Positions 24,045 through 32,908 of a stretch of 64,000 nt of DNA are shown here, one piece after another. Below the pieces are notes generated by a model. The model made no database searches and was not told the DNA's origin. It saw only the letters and a program-made list of their open reading frames with translations. The stretch spans positions 50,450 to 114,449 of the forward strand of contig JAJQRA010000040.1 of assembly GCA_046533095.1 (NCBI GenBank), read 5' to 3'. Positions within the stretch are counted from its first letter, which is position 1, and each line of letters starts with the position of its first letter. Origin of the DNA: ZAX-1 sp046533095 (GTDB lineage Bacteria; Bacillota; Clostridia; Lachnospirales; Lachnospiraceae). The position numbers were made by a program, and so were the translations under genes.

Positions 24045-24528
24045 TTACTTTCCACTTCTTCTGCAATATCTGTATAAATTCTTCTTCTGGCTCAAAGAAT
24101 ATAATCGTCTTCTTCCCTCCCTTATTTACTACCATCGTATAAACTTCATCCGCTTTGCTTTTATCATAAAAGGTAAGTACCTGTCCACCACCGCTGGATG
24201 TGTTCCTTTTGTTGTCCGCCCCTTTTGTTATGTACTCTATCTCTTCTTGTACACAGCCAAATTTTTTCTTGCGGCGACTATGATTATAAATTTTAGCAAC
24301 CTCAAACTCATCAACCATATAGGTAAATTCAAATTCCACAAACATGTTCATTTTAAAGTAAATAAATAGTGCCACAAGTGCTGCGGTCAGTATTAATATG
24401 GCAACATTAAACGTCATCATTGCCAGCAATGCCCCTGCTATCAATGCCACAAGCGATAAGATACGGGCTATTTTCGATGTGGCATTTTCTTCTTTTATTG
24501 TAATCCACTCCAATGGCTTTTCATTCAT
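24040..24528 (-). CDS. Hypothetical membrane-anchored protein (DUF6106-like)
   Basis: The 162-residue protein has a short cytoplasmic start, two adjacent spans (ILSLVALIAGALLAMMTF and VAILILTAALVALFIYF) at about 22-60, then a soluble domain with strands FVEFEFTYMVDEFEVAKIYN and RRKKKFGCVQEEIEYI. This order (two spans then a PH-like domain with the EFEFTY..DE.E..KI.N pattern) resembles the DUF6106 family of Clostridia; I give that name tentatively. Function is unknown. It stands alone between the vsr gene and the dam remnant. Confidence 0.55.
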   Translation of the reverse strand: MNEKPLEWITIKEENATSKIARILSLVALIAGALLAMMTFNVAILILTAALVALFIYFKMNMFVEFEFTYMVDEFEVAKIYNHSRRKKKFGCVQEEIEYITKGADNKRNTSSGGGQVLTFYDKSKADEVYTMVVNKGGKKTIIFFEPEEEFIQILQKKWKVR

Positions 24529-24635
24529 AGCAATACTCCTCTTCCATTTCCATTCTTTCGTTTTTCACCTTGCTATCTACCTCTTTATAATAACCGTTTT
24601 AGAGGAATACTGTCAACCATACGAAGCGAAAGTTT

Positions 24636-25013
24636 TCATAAGATCTGCCATTTTTCATCCATCTCATAATTTCTCACCAAAACCTCATCTATTTTCCCAC
24701 GTTTGTCTGCTTTTGCATTGATCTCTCTTCTTGCCCCTGCTTTTACAACTATATACACACGATATCGTCTTTCTATAAAACCACATGATGAATTTGACAG
24801 CAAGAACTTTATTCCCCTTTTATCTAACCTATCGCATTGCTCTTTTCGTTCCATCTGCTCCTTTTCCCCAAAGCCTCCCGCTGTCTATCCAGTGAATAAT
24901 GAAGATGGGCTTATCGGCATATATGGCAGATCCAAATAAACAAATGTACCTTTACGTATCCCCTTTTATGCTTCCTTGTAATCCCCGCAATTTATTGTTA
25001 TTTCAGGCTTATT
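24636..25013 (-). pseudogene. Remnant of a D12-class DNA adenine methylase (Dam-like)
   Basis: One frame from 25013 reads NKPEITINCGDYKEA, stop, KGIRKGTFVYLDLPYMPIS, PSSLFTG, stop, TAGGFGEKEQ, then an open part with DKRGIKFLLSNSSCGFIERR and INAKADKRGKIDEVLVRNYE. This is the C-terminal half of Dam-type N6-adenine methyltransferases. Two in-frame stops interrupt it, and the catalytic DPPY motif reads DLPY, so it cannot be active. The N-terminal half with the FxGxG SAM motif is absent. Confidence 0.8.
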
Positions 25014-25170
25014 TAAATATTTGCTAGGTAAAAAAAGCCCAGTAATACTGGACTTTCAGGCTACATCGGGCTTGTTTCAAGCCCAACCTCTATATCAATA
25101 TTCTTTGTTTCCTCCGTTTGACAAACAGGTGGTTCTCGTAGATTTGATTGGCATAGTCAAGCACCTCCTA

Positions 25171-25560
25171 TCAAATCACCTTAACATAGAATTTTCGGCT
25201 TCGCGGCGGGTCGAACTCCGTGAAATAAATGCCTTGCCACGTTCCCAATACGAGTTTACCACCCTCAATCATCACCGTCGCGCTCAAGCCGATTGTACTC
25301 GCTTTTAAATGCGCCGCACTGTTACCCTCAGAGTGCCGAAACTCTGGTCGGTCGGGGAATGTCTTGTCGAGTGCGAACAGTAGGTCACTAACTACATCAG
25401 GGTCTGCGTTTTCGTTGATTGTGATACCCGCCGTCGTATGCGGGCAGTAGACCACGGCAATGCCGTCCGTCACACCGCTTTTGGCGACCGCTTCACGGAC
25501 TTGCACTGTGATGTTATAGAAGTTTTGTTTTGGCGTTTCAAGTCTGTATTCAAAAAGCAC
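25171..25560 (-). CDS. yjbQ: YjbQ-family protein (UPF0047)
   Basis: The 129-residue protein carries the YjbQ signatures VVYCPHTTAGITINENADPD near 38, EGNSAAHLKASTIG near 78 and LGTWQGIYFTEFD near 104. YjbQ proteins have weak thiamine-phosphate synthase activity and an uncertain main role. The GTG start abuts the TAG of the FMN reductase upstream, so the two are translated together. GC content is higher than in surrounding genes, suggesting the pair arrived together. Confidence 0.85.
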   Translation of the reverse strand: MLFEYRLETPKQNFYNITVQVREAVAKSGVTDGIAVVYCPHTTAGITINENADPDVVSDLLFALDKTFPDRPEFRHSEGNSAAHLKASTIGLSATVMIEGGKLVLGTWQGIYFTEFDPPRSRKFYVKVI

Positions 25561-26109
25561 CTACACAACCCCTTTCACAAATGAAATAAACGCATCCGAC
25601 TGCTTTTGCAGATATTCTGCGCTTGCTGTAAGCGTGAGTTTGCCGTCCTCAACCTGCGTCATTGCATTTTGGATGGTCAGGCGCGGTGTGTTCATTATCC
25701 GCATATTGAGAAAGCTCAAAAGCGTGATAAGATGGTCTTGTGCTAAACCCGTTCCCGACATTCCCGGCGTTATGCCGGAAATAGCGGTGGCTTTGCCGAA
25801 CAGCACTTGCGGTTCATCTTTGCTGACCGGACGAGAGAGCCAATCCAATAGATTCTTCAGCACTCCAGGGAAGAAGTGATTGTATTCGGGTGTAAAAAAC
25901 CATATTGCGTCCGCTTGCTTCACTTTTTGGCGCACTTTAGCGACAGATGCGGGTACGGGATACTCAATATCCTGATTGAAAAACGGTACCTGGCTAAAAT
26001 CGAGAACCTCAAACTCCGTGCGGTTTCCCACTGCCGCTTTTGCTAACTCGGCAAGCTGACGGTTTAGCGACTCTTTACGTAAAGAGCCTATGATTGCAAG
26101 TATTTTCAT
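25561..26109 (-). CDS. NADPH-dependent FMN reductase
   Basis: The 182-residue flavodoxin-like protein has the family order MKILAIIGSLRKESLNRQLA at the start (phosphate loop GSLRKESLN), FFNQDIEYP near 43, and WFFTPEYNHFFPGVLKNLLD near 70-90, with the S-G-M-S-G loop GITPGMSGTG near 113. It would reduce FMN, quinones or azo-type compounds with NADPH. A GAGG sequence precedes the ATG. It shares the higher GC content of yjbQ, to which it is directly joined. Confidence 0.85.
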   Translation of the reverse strand: MKILAIIGSLRKESLNRQLAELAKAAVGNRTEFEVLDFSQVPFFNQDIEYPVPASVAKVRQKVKQADAIWFFTPEYNHFFPGVLKNLLDWLSRPVSKDEPQVLFGKATAISGITPGMSGTGLAQDHLITLLSFLNMRIMNTPRLTIQNAMTQVEDGKLTLTASAEYLQKQSDAFISFVKGVV

Positions 26110-26204
26110 TTTGATTACCTCACTTTGTTATCGTTTAATCTTCATTCCTATAGTTTTCAGAATTATTATATCATTTTGGGGCTACTTTGTCAGCTGTTAT
26201 TTTG

Positions 26205-26247
26205 AATGGGGCTATTGCGAAACTAAAAATTTCGCAATAGCCCCATT
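26205..26247. terminator. Perfect hairpin, likely terminator
   Basis: AATGGGGCTATTGCGAAA (26205-26222) and TTTCGCAATAGCCCCATT (26230-26247) form an 18-base perfect stem with a 7-base loop. The T-run (TTTTC) is on the plus side, yet the gene ending here is on the minus strand, so the orientation is uncertain. Confidence 0.55.
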
Positions 26248-26254
26248 TTCTACT

Positions 26255-26344
26255 AACTTCCCGTTTTGATAACCCGTATTTTATCCTCTCGTTTGCTATT
26301 AACTCACCGTTTTGATAATCAGTATTTTATCCCCCTCACGCAGT
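26255..26344 (-). repeat. 46-bp near-tandem duplication across the stop of the SPOCS/LysM gene
   Basis: The last codons of the gene (DKILIIKTVS, stop) are repeated directly downstream as DKIRVIKTGS, stop, with a 46-base period. Confidence 0.75.
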
Positions 26345-27858
26345 GTATTATCTGTAAGCTGATTCGTTTCCTTGATATTGGCAATCGTCGTATAGTTTTC
26401 CTTCGCGATATCCCACAACCTATCGCCGACCCTTGCAATGTACCCAATGATACCCGGACTTTCTTGCAGGGCTTCCATATCCATTGGCTCTTCCACTACA
26501 TCAACGAGCTTATTCATCGGCTGTTTTTCAAATACAATACTGTCTAAATCTATCACCGCTTTTACTTCCACCTGTGAGCTGTCAAGCATGATTGTGGTCA
26601 ATTGCTCTAGGCAGGCTTTCATCTCATAGCGCGACTCTTTTGTAATTTTTGTCGCCTCAATTGTGTGATGAAATGGGATCATATCTTTTAAAGTAGCAAT
26701 CGGCATTTTATCATCGGATGTGATATATAAAAGCTGTATGTTTAACGTACCCTCAACTTGTATTCCATCCGTAACAATTTCGATCGAATCTACAGAAACA
26801 TTGCCCTCGCTTGCACAGATTTGAAGAATCCCTTCCTGATTTTGCGCCACCGTAATCCTGTCTGAAACACGGCATTTGGAAAAATTCTTGATTAGCAGCT
26901 TTTCAAACACAGCATCCTCATATTGTGGCTGCAGGTTCGCATTTACCGCATATATGTCTTCTAGCATACGCGTGCGTTCTTCCTCGTAAATATGTATATC
27001 CAAATCTAGGACAACTTCCAAATGGAGCATACGTTCTTCCCCATCATAGTCTGGCTTTGGCTCTAATTCTATCGCAGAAGCATCATAGCTTACATCATAA
27101 ATCATATCTTCTGTACTTCCGGCACAATCAATCATACCTTGAAATGGCAATGCCGTTTCTATCCACTGTAAACGTTCTTCCTCCTCTTCGCCCAAATAGA
27201 GTACAAACACTAAGACCTCGCCCTTAATCATAATTTTATTTTCCATCAGCCGGTTTTCCACACTGCGCAACTGTACACTTTTCCACAAAACTTCACGAAT
27301 GTTTGGCTTATTAGAAGGCAGTACGATCTCTTCTTTGAAACGATACATATCTTTTTTAGACACCAGAAGCTGCATCGTAGTCAACTCTTTTTCTAAAATT
27401 TCCACACCTTCCTCCCGCTCTGCGCCTGTTACCATTTCTTCGTCAAAAATTTCATCAATCGTGGCCGATAAAACCACCAACGCTTTGACGCTTAATTTTC
27501 TTGTATTAATCACGCTGATGGAAAGATCTTCTATTTCCCACTTGATTTTTGCCGCATCGTACTCATTTGCACGGTCAATCACTAAACTTTCCTGAAACGG
27601 GATTTCCCCGGTAAGGCTGTTTATTTTCTTCTCTTCTTGGTCGTTACGGTAAAGTATACGAAAATTGAGTGCCCCTTTTAACCATACATGCCCTTGCGTA
27701 ATGGTCGTTTCATCAATTCTGATTTCGCCCTTGTCCTGTATCACTCGAATTAAATCCGGCTTGCTATCCGGTACATTAAAATCATCATCTAATGTAATCT
27801 GACTGGAAGCCTTTCCTTTTTCTCTGTTCATATGTATATATCTTTTCTTTAAATCCAT
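26299..27858 (-). CDS. SPOCS-domain protein with C-terminal LysM
   Basis: The start at 27858 (MDLKKRYIHMNREKGKASSQ) has GGAG about 10 bases upstream. The 519-residue protein has three SPOCS/DUF3794-like units (about 25-145, 160-300 and 320-430; e.g. DDDFNVPDSKPDLIRVI, LPSNKPNIREVLWKSVQLRS, QICASEGNVSVDSIEI), and ends in a LysM domain (IARVGDRLWDIAKENYTTIA, then EGDKILII). Such proteins are spore-envelope components of Clostridia, binding peptidoglycan through LysM. It supports a spore-forming host. A 46-base duplication of its 3' end follows the stop. Confidence 0.8.
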   Translation of the reverse strand: MDLKKRYIHMNREKGKASSQITLDDDFNVPDSKPDLIRVIQDKGEIRIDETTITQGHVWLKGALNFRILYRNDQEEKKINSLTGEIPFQESLVIDRANEYDAAKIKWEIEDLSISVINTRKLSVKALVVLSATIDEIFDEEMVTGAEREEGVEILEKELTTMQLLVSKKDMYRFKEEIVLPSNKPNIREVLWKSVQLRSVENRLMENKIMIKGEVLVFVLYLGEEEEERLQWIETALPFQGMIDCAGSTEDMIYDVSYDASAIELEPKPDYDGEERMLHLEVVLDLDIHIYEEERTRMLEDIYAVNANLQPQYEDAVFEKLLIKNFSKCRVSDRITVAQNQEGILQICASEGNVSVDSIEIVTDGIQVEGTLNIQLLYITSDDKMPIATLKDMIPFHHTIEATKITKESRYEMKACLEQLTTIMLDSSQVEVKAVIDLDSIVFEKQPMNKLVDVVEEPMDMEALQESPGIIGYIARVGDRLWDIAKENYTTIANIKETNQLTDNTLREGDKILIIKTVS

Positions 27859-28313
27859 AATAAAAAACACTCCATTTCTGAATCTTATGAAACATTCTAT
27901 TCAGAAATGGCGTGTTTTATGCATTGTTGGGAACAAATTTTGAACTGTTACATGCTGTTCCATCCAACCCCATATTACGTCATACACCCTAGTTTTTCAA
28001 AGCTTTTCCATTACATATTGTTACATCTTGCATTAATAATGGGAAAAGAGGGTACACGCCGACTGGATGTCAGCGGAGTGCTTAGCATATTAGGCGTTTC
28101 AAGGAATGGATATGATTCTTTCACAAAAAGAAAATTTTGTATATCGAACCAGTATCATGGATCTATTTTCCCGATTTAATTTGTACTTTTTCTTGACATA
28201 GTACTACTTTTTTATTTGATCTTCTTGACAGGACAATTTGTATTCCGATAACGATTGTTCCCTTAAGTTTATGATGTTGACTTGAAGTGGTGGTATTAAC
28301 AAGGCCTTGGCTA
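27859..28313. other. Intergenic region with a possible IS3-type transposase fragment
   Basis: On the plus strand at about 28036-28130 the frame reads MGKEGTRRLDVSGVLSILGV, then SRNGYDSFTKRK, similar to the start of IS3-family OrfB proteins (LSVS.IC..LGVSRSGYY). Nothing else of that protein remains. The rest holds no gene I can support. Confidence 0.35.
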
Positions 28314-28599
28314 TCAATACGATTCGCAGTCATATTGAGCTAAAATTTTATGTTTTATTTCTAATACGCGCGATAATACGTTCTGATTATTCGTGAAAAA
28401 CTCGCTGTAGCTGAAATCGTTCAATTTAAGTGTCTCAATTGGTTCATCAATGGAGGTACTATCATCGCTGCTAATATTTAAGCAAGAAAAAACAACATCG
28501 CCGATTTTTGCAAAGTATTGGTTTTCTGTATACTTATTGAGCGGATTTTCTTCGAGAAAAATCAGATACTTGTTCGGGGCATGTAGTTTGTTGTATAAT
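28314..28599 (-). pseudogene. Unrecognised coding remnant, C-terminal part only
   Basis: A frame of about 90 codons without a start ends at a TGA (28316-28314). It reads NKYLIFLEENPLNKYTENQY, FAKIGDVVFSCLNIS and, near the end, LSRVLEIKHKILAQYDCESY. Composition and helix pattern look like a real soluble protein. It is preceded directly by a TAA in frame, so the N-terminal part is lost. The family is unknown. Confidence 0.45.
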
Positions 28600-28810
28600 T
28601 ATTAAGGAAAGTATCAGATTTCGGGCAAGCACAAAAAGAGCAATTAACCATAAAGTCTAATTGCCCGAAATGTGATTCTTTTCAATTGTACCAAATCGCG
28701 GACGGATCGCCATGCTATATGGGGATTGTATGATCTCCTCTCGCAGTTATTCCCTACATCCTTCCTTTTTTGGTTTGTATCTAAGCGAAGCGAAAGGAAT
28801 GTAAGTTATT

Positions 28811-29359
28811 ATGAAAAATTGGTTCAATAGACAAATTAATAGAATATCAGAAATTGAAGATGATAGAGAAAGAGAGAAACAATCTAAAATTCTTGATCAA
28901 ATTATTAATAATGTTCATACTATTAATAATTTAGAAATAGATCAAAAACGTAATGAGAAAATTGACTATGTAAAATCAAGAGGAGTAGAAATTACAAAAA
29001 TAAATCAGTCTATTCAAGCTATAAAAGGTAAATGGATAGCGAAATTTGCGGCGAATGTTGCTCATAATATAAAGCAAGAAATTGATTTAGAAAGTTATTT
29101 GTGGCATATTTTTAGTTTTGAAATTGTGGTGGCCTCTTGTAAAAAAACAGCAAAAAGAAAATTTGATCAAAAAGAAAAGGATGGAGTATTTTTATTTTAT
29201 CAATTTGGTAATGATGTGTTCTTTGTAAAAAACGCAGGTAGCTTAAAAGCTACTGACTTTGATTTGGAGGATGACATCTATGTTGTTGATGAAAAATTCC
29301 AGTGGACGTATGTAAAAACTCATGAACTACAATGCGGTCCTTATTTCTATGAATTATAG
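28811..29359 (+). CDS. DUF4275 family protein
   Basis: The 182-residue soluble protein has a charged N-terminal coiled region (about 1-55, rich in Glu, Lys, Arg and Asn) and a C-terminal domain with the DUF4275 pattern: KWIAKFAANVA, LWHIFSFEIVVASCK, GVFLFYQFGNDVFFVKNAGS and DDIYVVDEKFQWTYVKTHEL, then CGPYF. GAAAGGA precedes the ATG. Function is unknown; these proteins often sit near toxin-immunity or mobile loci. The gene is AT-rich, flanked by remnants and by an IS3 element. Confidence 0.65.
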   Translation: MKNWFNRQINRISEIEDDREREKQSKILDQIINNVHTINNLEIDQKRNEKIDYVKSRGVEITKINQSIQAIKGKWIAKFAANVAHNIKQEIDLESYLWHIFSFEIVVASCKKTAKRKFDQKEKDGVFLFYQFGNDVFFVKNAGSLKATDFDLEDDIYVVDEKFQWTYVKTHELQCGPYFYEL

Positions 29360-29593
29360 AAGATAGGATGATATGGAAATTCCTAAACTATAATTCGAGA
29401 GATAAATTTTTACTACATTTCCCTCTGGATTGTGGTCGGGCATTCGATTTGAAATAGCGTAATAGCGTATATAGCGTCTTGACATTTTTGACTGCTTCCT
29501 GTGAAATAAGTTCATTCGAAAACACTTTACACTTTTGGCTGTGCAAGACCATCAGTGAGCTCTTAAGATTCGTCTTGGATTGTCAACACTTTT

Positions 29594-30427
29594 TTAGACA
29601 ATTTTTTTAAGGTTATTGTATTTGTATTCAATTGGGGTCAAATAGCCCAAAGAGGAATGGATTCTGTGGTTATTAAACCAATTCACGTAATCCGCTAATT
29701 GATACTTCAAATCCAATAGTGATACGAAAGTTTGTCCTCTAACAAATTCCGTCTTGGCGATTTTGAAGGTTGCTTCTGCCACGGCATTGTCATATGGGCA
29801 GCCTTTCATGCTTAAGGATCGTTTGATATCGAAAGTCTCTAATGTTTGCTCAATTGGCTTGTTTTTAAACTCGTTGCCACGAGCGGTATGAAATATCTGT
29901 ATGTTTTTTAGATTCGTTTTGACACTTGCAAAAGCCTTGGCTACTAGCTCCGCGTCTTTGTTCCTACCGGCACTATAGCCGATGGTTTCACGGTTATGGA
30001 GATCTAAAAGAATACAGATGCAATTCCAGTTAAGACCGACCCTGACATAGGCAAGATCGCTTACTGCCATGGCAAGAAGTGGCTGTTTGTCAAATTCACG
30101 GTTCAGCAAATTTGATGTTTTTGGTTCATTGCATCTGTCCACATGGGGTCTATATTGCGCCACTATGTAGCATGAGACCAGACCTTCCTCTTTCATGGAC
30201 CGCCCTATACGGCGTCTCAAAACTTGAAAGTCAAGCTTTTCAAGTTCTATCTTGATTTTGCGGGTGCCATAACAATTTCTGCCCGCTTTGAATATATTAA
30301 CAATTTTAACAGTAAGTTCGCTTTCATCCGGCTTTTGCCCAGCCTCATAATAATAGGTGCTCCTTGACATTTTTAGGACCCGGCACATTGCTGATACACT
30401 GTATTTGTGAAGGTTGTTTCCAATCAC
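29594..30427 (-). CDS. IS3-family transposase OrfB with a mutated DDE triad
   Basis: The 277-residue protein has the HTH_21-like start (MCRVLKMSRSTYYYEAG), then the rve integrase core. The first aspartate lies in AVSDLAYVRVG. The second, normally FHTDRG, reads FHTARG (codon GCT instead of GAT, near residue 184). The glutamate is present in NAVAEATFKIAKTEF, and GCPYDNAV and NWFNNHRIHSSLGYLTPIEY close the domain. With the second catalytic residue replaced by Ala, this copy should not transpose by itself. It lies 19 bases after orfA. Confidence 0.8.
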   Translation of the reverse strand: MIGNNLHKYSVSAMCRVLKMSRSTYYYEAGQKPDESELTVKIVNIFKAGRNCYGTRKIKIELEKLDFQVLRRRIGRSMKEEGLVSCYIVAQYRPHVDRCNEPKTSNLLNREFDKQPLLAMAVSDLAYVRVGLNWNCICILLDLHNRETIGYSAGRNKDAELVAKAFASVKTNLKNIQIFHTARGNEFKNKPIEQTLETFDIKRSLSMKGCPYDNAVAEATFKIAKTEFVRGQTFVSLLDLKYQLADYVNWFNNHRIHSSLGYLTPIEYKYNNLKKIV

Positions 30428-30446
30428 ATTTACTTTCGTCTTAATA

Positions 30447-30659
30447 TCAGCGCGCCTGCTTTAAAATGTCGTTCTCCATCCGAAGATACTTGAGCTCCTT
30501 GCGGGCATCAATTAATTCTTGCCCCTGAGCACTTTGGTTTCCTTTTTCAGTGAATGATCCGGTAGATTCAGTCCTTTGAATCCATTTATCCAGTAGGGAC
30601 GAGGCGATATCATATTCTTTCACGATGTCGCATTTCATGGGCTCCTTTTTTTGAGGCAT
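30447..30659 (-). pseudogene. IS3-family OrfA, N-terminally truncated
   Basis: The 70-residue frame keeps the second part of the helix-turn-helix (DIVKEYDIASSLLDKWIQRT, STGSFTEKGN) and the leucine-zipper-like tail (ELKYLRMENDILKQA) that precedes the usual frameshift to OrfB. The first 20-25 residues of a normal OrfA, including the initial FK..IV..Y helix, are missing, and the upstream DNA is unrelated. Confidence 0.65.
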
Positions 30660-30687
30660 GTATTTTTAATTTTATGGAAGTCTATCT

Positions 30688-30801
30688 ATGTTGGATAACT
30701 GCTTTTACGAAAGAAACAGTCTGCAATTGCCCTATACCTTAGAGCACCATCTTGCAAAATTAAGTGAGCTAGATAATGTCCTAAAAGCTTACTACAATTA
30801 G
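30688..30801 (+). CDS. Short frame, possibly the C-terminal remnant of an interrupted gene
   Basis: A 37-codon frame reads LDNCFYERNSLQLPYTLEHH, then LAKLSELDNVLKAYYN. It looks like protein, has no ribosome-binding site, and starts next to the truncated end of the IS3 element. It is probably the tail of a gene disrupted there. Family unknown. Confidence 0.3.
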   Translation: MLDNCFYERNSLQLPYTLEHHLAKLSELDNVLKAYYN

Positions 30802-30860
30802 GTAGTATCATAAAGTAATTGATGATGGTAAGCCACAGACTGGATAGTTATCGACAAGCT

Positions 30861-30898
30861 AAGCAAAAGGTTCCTGCAAGCAGGAACCTTTTGCTTTT
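30861..30898 (+). terminator. Rho-independent terminator
   Basis: AAGCAAAAGGTTCCTG and CAGGAACCTTTTGCTT form a 16-base stem around a short CAAG loop, followed by TT on the plus strand. It lies between the remnant at 30801 and the veg stop. Confidence 0.7.
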
Positions 30899-30922
30899 AG
30901 CGTTTTATTCTTCAAACACGCC

Positions 30923-31174
30923 CTAACATAATTTCATTCGTATATCTTTTGTTAAAACATCAGTATAGCTAAAAGAAAGGAGCTGTGGAGGATTATCATC
31001 GCTTTCACCATCATGAACTAAAATAGTAAATACACGTGGGTATGCACCTTTGATAATGCCTTCTTGAACGTCTACTCTATGTCGGCCCCGATCTAACTGT
31101 ATGAGCACTTTACTGCCCAACTGCTGAAGAACGGATGCTCGTACTCGATTAATATCTGTTTGCTGCACTGCCAT
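30923..31174 (-). CDS. veg: Veg family protein
   Basis: The ATG at 31174 (MAVQQTDINRVRASVLQQLG) has GAGGTG upstream. The 83-residue protein matches the Veg pattern: VRASVLQQLGSKVLIQLDRG, RGRHRVDVQEGIIKGAYPRV, then FTILV and LLSFSYTDVLTKDI. In Bacillus, Veg is a small, strongly expressed protein that stimulates biofilm gene expression. Strong expression fits the consensus promoter found 40 bases upstream. It is transcribed away from dinB. Confidence 0.8.
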   Translation of the reverse strand: MAVQQTDINRVRASVLQQLGSKVLIQLDRGRHRVDVQEGIIKGAYPRVFTILVHDGESDDNPPQLLSFSYTDVLTKDIRMKLC

Positions 31175-31211
31175 TTTCTTCACCTCATCTCAAAACCCTA
31201 GCACATTTTAC

Positions 31212-31240
31212 ATTATAGCATGAGAAAAAAGCAATGTCAA
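31212..31240 (-). promoter_or_regulatory. Consensus promoter of veg
   Basis: TTGACA (31240-31235) and TATAAT (31217-31212) on the minus strand with a 17-base spacer: an exact sigma-A consensus. Confidence 0.85.
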
Positions 31241-31308
31241 AGACAATCCTTTTTTTTGGAAGATCTGGCATTTTTTATCTTTTATTTGGAAAATTTTTAT
31301 AAAAAGTG

Positions 31309-31425
31309 CTATACTAATAGGAACAAAATGCTGTTCCTATTATCAGATCCATAACACGAAAAAATGTGCCTCTTTATCAGAATCTGCGCTGTAGCTTCTA
31401 AATAAGCTATACTATAGAAAGAGCG
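31309..31425 (+). repeat. Interspersed three-hairpin element, copy B
   Basis: This copy matches A over about 105 bases: ATAGGAAC/GTTCCTAT, then CACGAAAAAATGTG with a T-rich tail, then TATCAGAATCTGCGCTGTAG. It is bounded by GCTATACTA at both ends (31308-31316 and 31405-31413). The left GCTATACT resembles a -10 box. It lies in the veg-dinB gap. Confidence 0.8.
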
Positions 31426-31581
31426 ATCTACGAACGTTCCACCCAAACATTCACGATTGAGTTCGTATTTACTATCGTTGCCTACGTCTCATTTAAACGG
31501 TAGATATCTCGTATTGCATGAAACATTCGGTTTCGTAGTTACTATCCATAAGTCAAAACATAGAACGGAGTATTTACTTGT
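31426..31581 (+). other. dinB upstream region
   Basis: The 156 bases contain several words of the type ACGAACGTTCC and GTAGTTACTATCC but no clear promoter or riboswitch. A 15-bp SOS box could not be identified by eye. Confidence 0.25.
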
Positions 31582-32835
31582 ATGGAACAACGCCTTATTT
31601 TTCATATTGATGTTAATTCTGCCTATCTAAGCTGGTCGGCAGTTGAAAAATTAAAACAAAAAGGCACAGATGCCGTAGACCTTCGTCTGGTTCCCTCCAT
31701 TATCGGAGGAGATATAAGCAGCCGGCATGGCGTGGTGCTTGCAAAATCTATCCCTGCAAAAGCTTACCGGATCCGTACCGGTGAACCGGTCGTCCATGCG
31801 CTCAAAAAATGTCCTACTCTGGTTTTAGAACCGCCTAATCACAGGTTATACGAGCAATACAGCAAACAGCTCATGAAGCTTTTAAGCAGATTCTGCCCTG
31901 CCATTGAGCAAGTGAGCATAGATGAGTGTTACATGGATTTTACGGATTATGCCCCTACAGCAAGACACTCTCTGCCCAAAAATGATAGCTCAAGCCCTCT
32001 ATCACCAAATGGCATGTCACAAAACCATGAGTGGGCCATCGAAATTGCATCTACAATAAAAGACAGTGTCCTAAAAACTCTTGGTTTCACCGTAAATATT
32101 GGCATTTCAAGCAATAAATTATTGGCTAAAATGGCCTCTGATTTTGAAAAGCCGAATCGAATACACACATTGTTTCCAGATGAAATACAAAGGAAAATGT
32201 GGCCATTGCCCGTAGGGGAGCTATATATGGCCGGAAAGTCCTCCGTCGCTGTTTTAGCAAAATTAGATGTTCATACCGTTGGCGATTTAGCGAAGATGGA
32301 TGTTGCTATTTTAACAAATCATCTAAAAAGCCATGGGCATTTGCTTTGGAAATTTGCCAATGGCATAGACGACTCTTTGGTACAAACAGAAGAATCTGAT
32401 TTAAAATGTATTGGAAATTCTACTACCCTTGCTCAGAATGCGGAAACCTCCGCTGATGCCAAACGCGTACTCAAACATTTATGCAGCCAAGTAAGCTCTC
32501 GCCTAAAGAGCAGAGGAATGTTCGCGGGCACGATCAGCACCGAAATTAAATATGCCACCTTTGCAAACGTTTCGCATCAAACAAAGTTAGTTCGCGCTAC
32601 CTGTGATGAGCAAACGCTATATCATACGGCTTGCCAGCTATTTGACGAATTATGGAACAATGAACCTATTCGGCTGCTCGGCGTGCGTACCGCAAAGCTG
32701 GTTACCGAACTAGAACCTACGCAGCTAAATTTATTTGATATGCCTCAAACCTTGAAAGAAATAAAGGCCGATAAGGCACTAGAGCAATTGCAGGAAAAGT
32801 TTGGAAAGGATATGATTCATAAGGGATTTTCCTAA
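31582..32835 (+). CDS. dinB: Y-family DNA polymerase (DinB/Pol IV-like)
   Basis: The 417-residue protein has the Y-family order: metal site in the palm at the start (FHIDVNSAYLSWSAVEKL, where Pol IV usually has HVDMDCFFA), VLAKSIPAKAYRIRTGEPV (finger), the second acidic site VSIDECYMDFTDY near 115, GIGISSNKLLAK-like NIGISSNKLLAKMASDFEKP near 180, helix-hairpin-helix VHTVGDLAKMD, the little-finger domain to about 385, and a beta-clamp-binding motif QLNLF near residue 393. It performs error-prone bypass synthesis. The DVNSAYLSW variant is seen in many Clostridia. Monocistronic. Confidence 0.85.
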   Translation: MEQRLIFHIDVNSAYLSWSAVEKLKQKGTDAVDLRLVPSIIGGDISSRHGVVLAKSIPAKAYRIRTGEPVVHALKKCPTLVLEPPNHRLYEQYSKQLMKLLSRFCPAIEQVSIDECYMDFTDYAPTARHSLPKNDSSSPLSPNGMSQNHEWAIEIASTIKDSVLKTLGFTVNIGISSNKLLAKMASDFEKPNRIHTLFPDEIQRKMWPLPVGELYMAGKSSVAVLAKLDVHTVGDLAKMDVAILTNHLKSHGHLLWKFANGIDDSLVQTEESDLKCIGNSTTLAQNAETSADAKRVLKHLCSQVSSRLKSRGMFAGTISTEIKYATFANVSHQTKLVRATCDEQTLYHTACQLFDELWNNEPIRLLGVRTAKLVTELEPTQLNLFDMPQTLKEIKADKALEQLQEKFGKDMIHKGFS

Positions 32836-32908
32836 AATGTGTGCAAGCGCAATTTTGCCATGCACACCCTTGCGTTATAGGCTCTGTTTGAGCGTTCCCC
32901 TGTATGTT

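Larger units (their letters stand above)
29580..30659 (-). mobile_element. IS3-family element, 5'-truncated and catalytically damaged
   Basis: OrfA and OrfB frames are arranged as in IS3-family elements. The left end may be TGTCAACACTTTTTTAGACA near 29580. The other end is lost within orfA, so no inverted-repeat pair can be defined. Confidence 0.7.
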
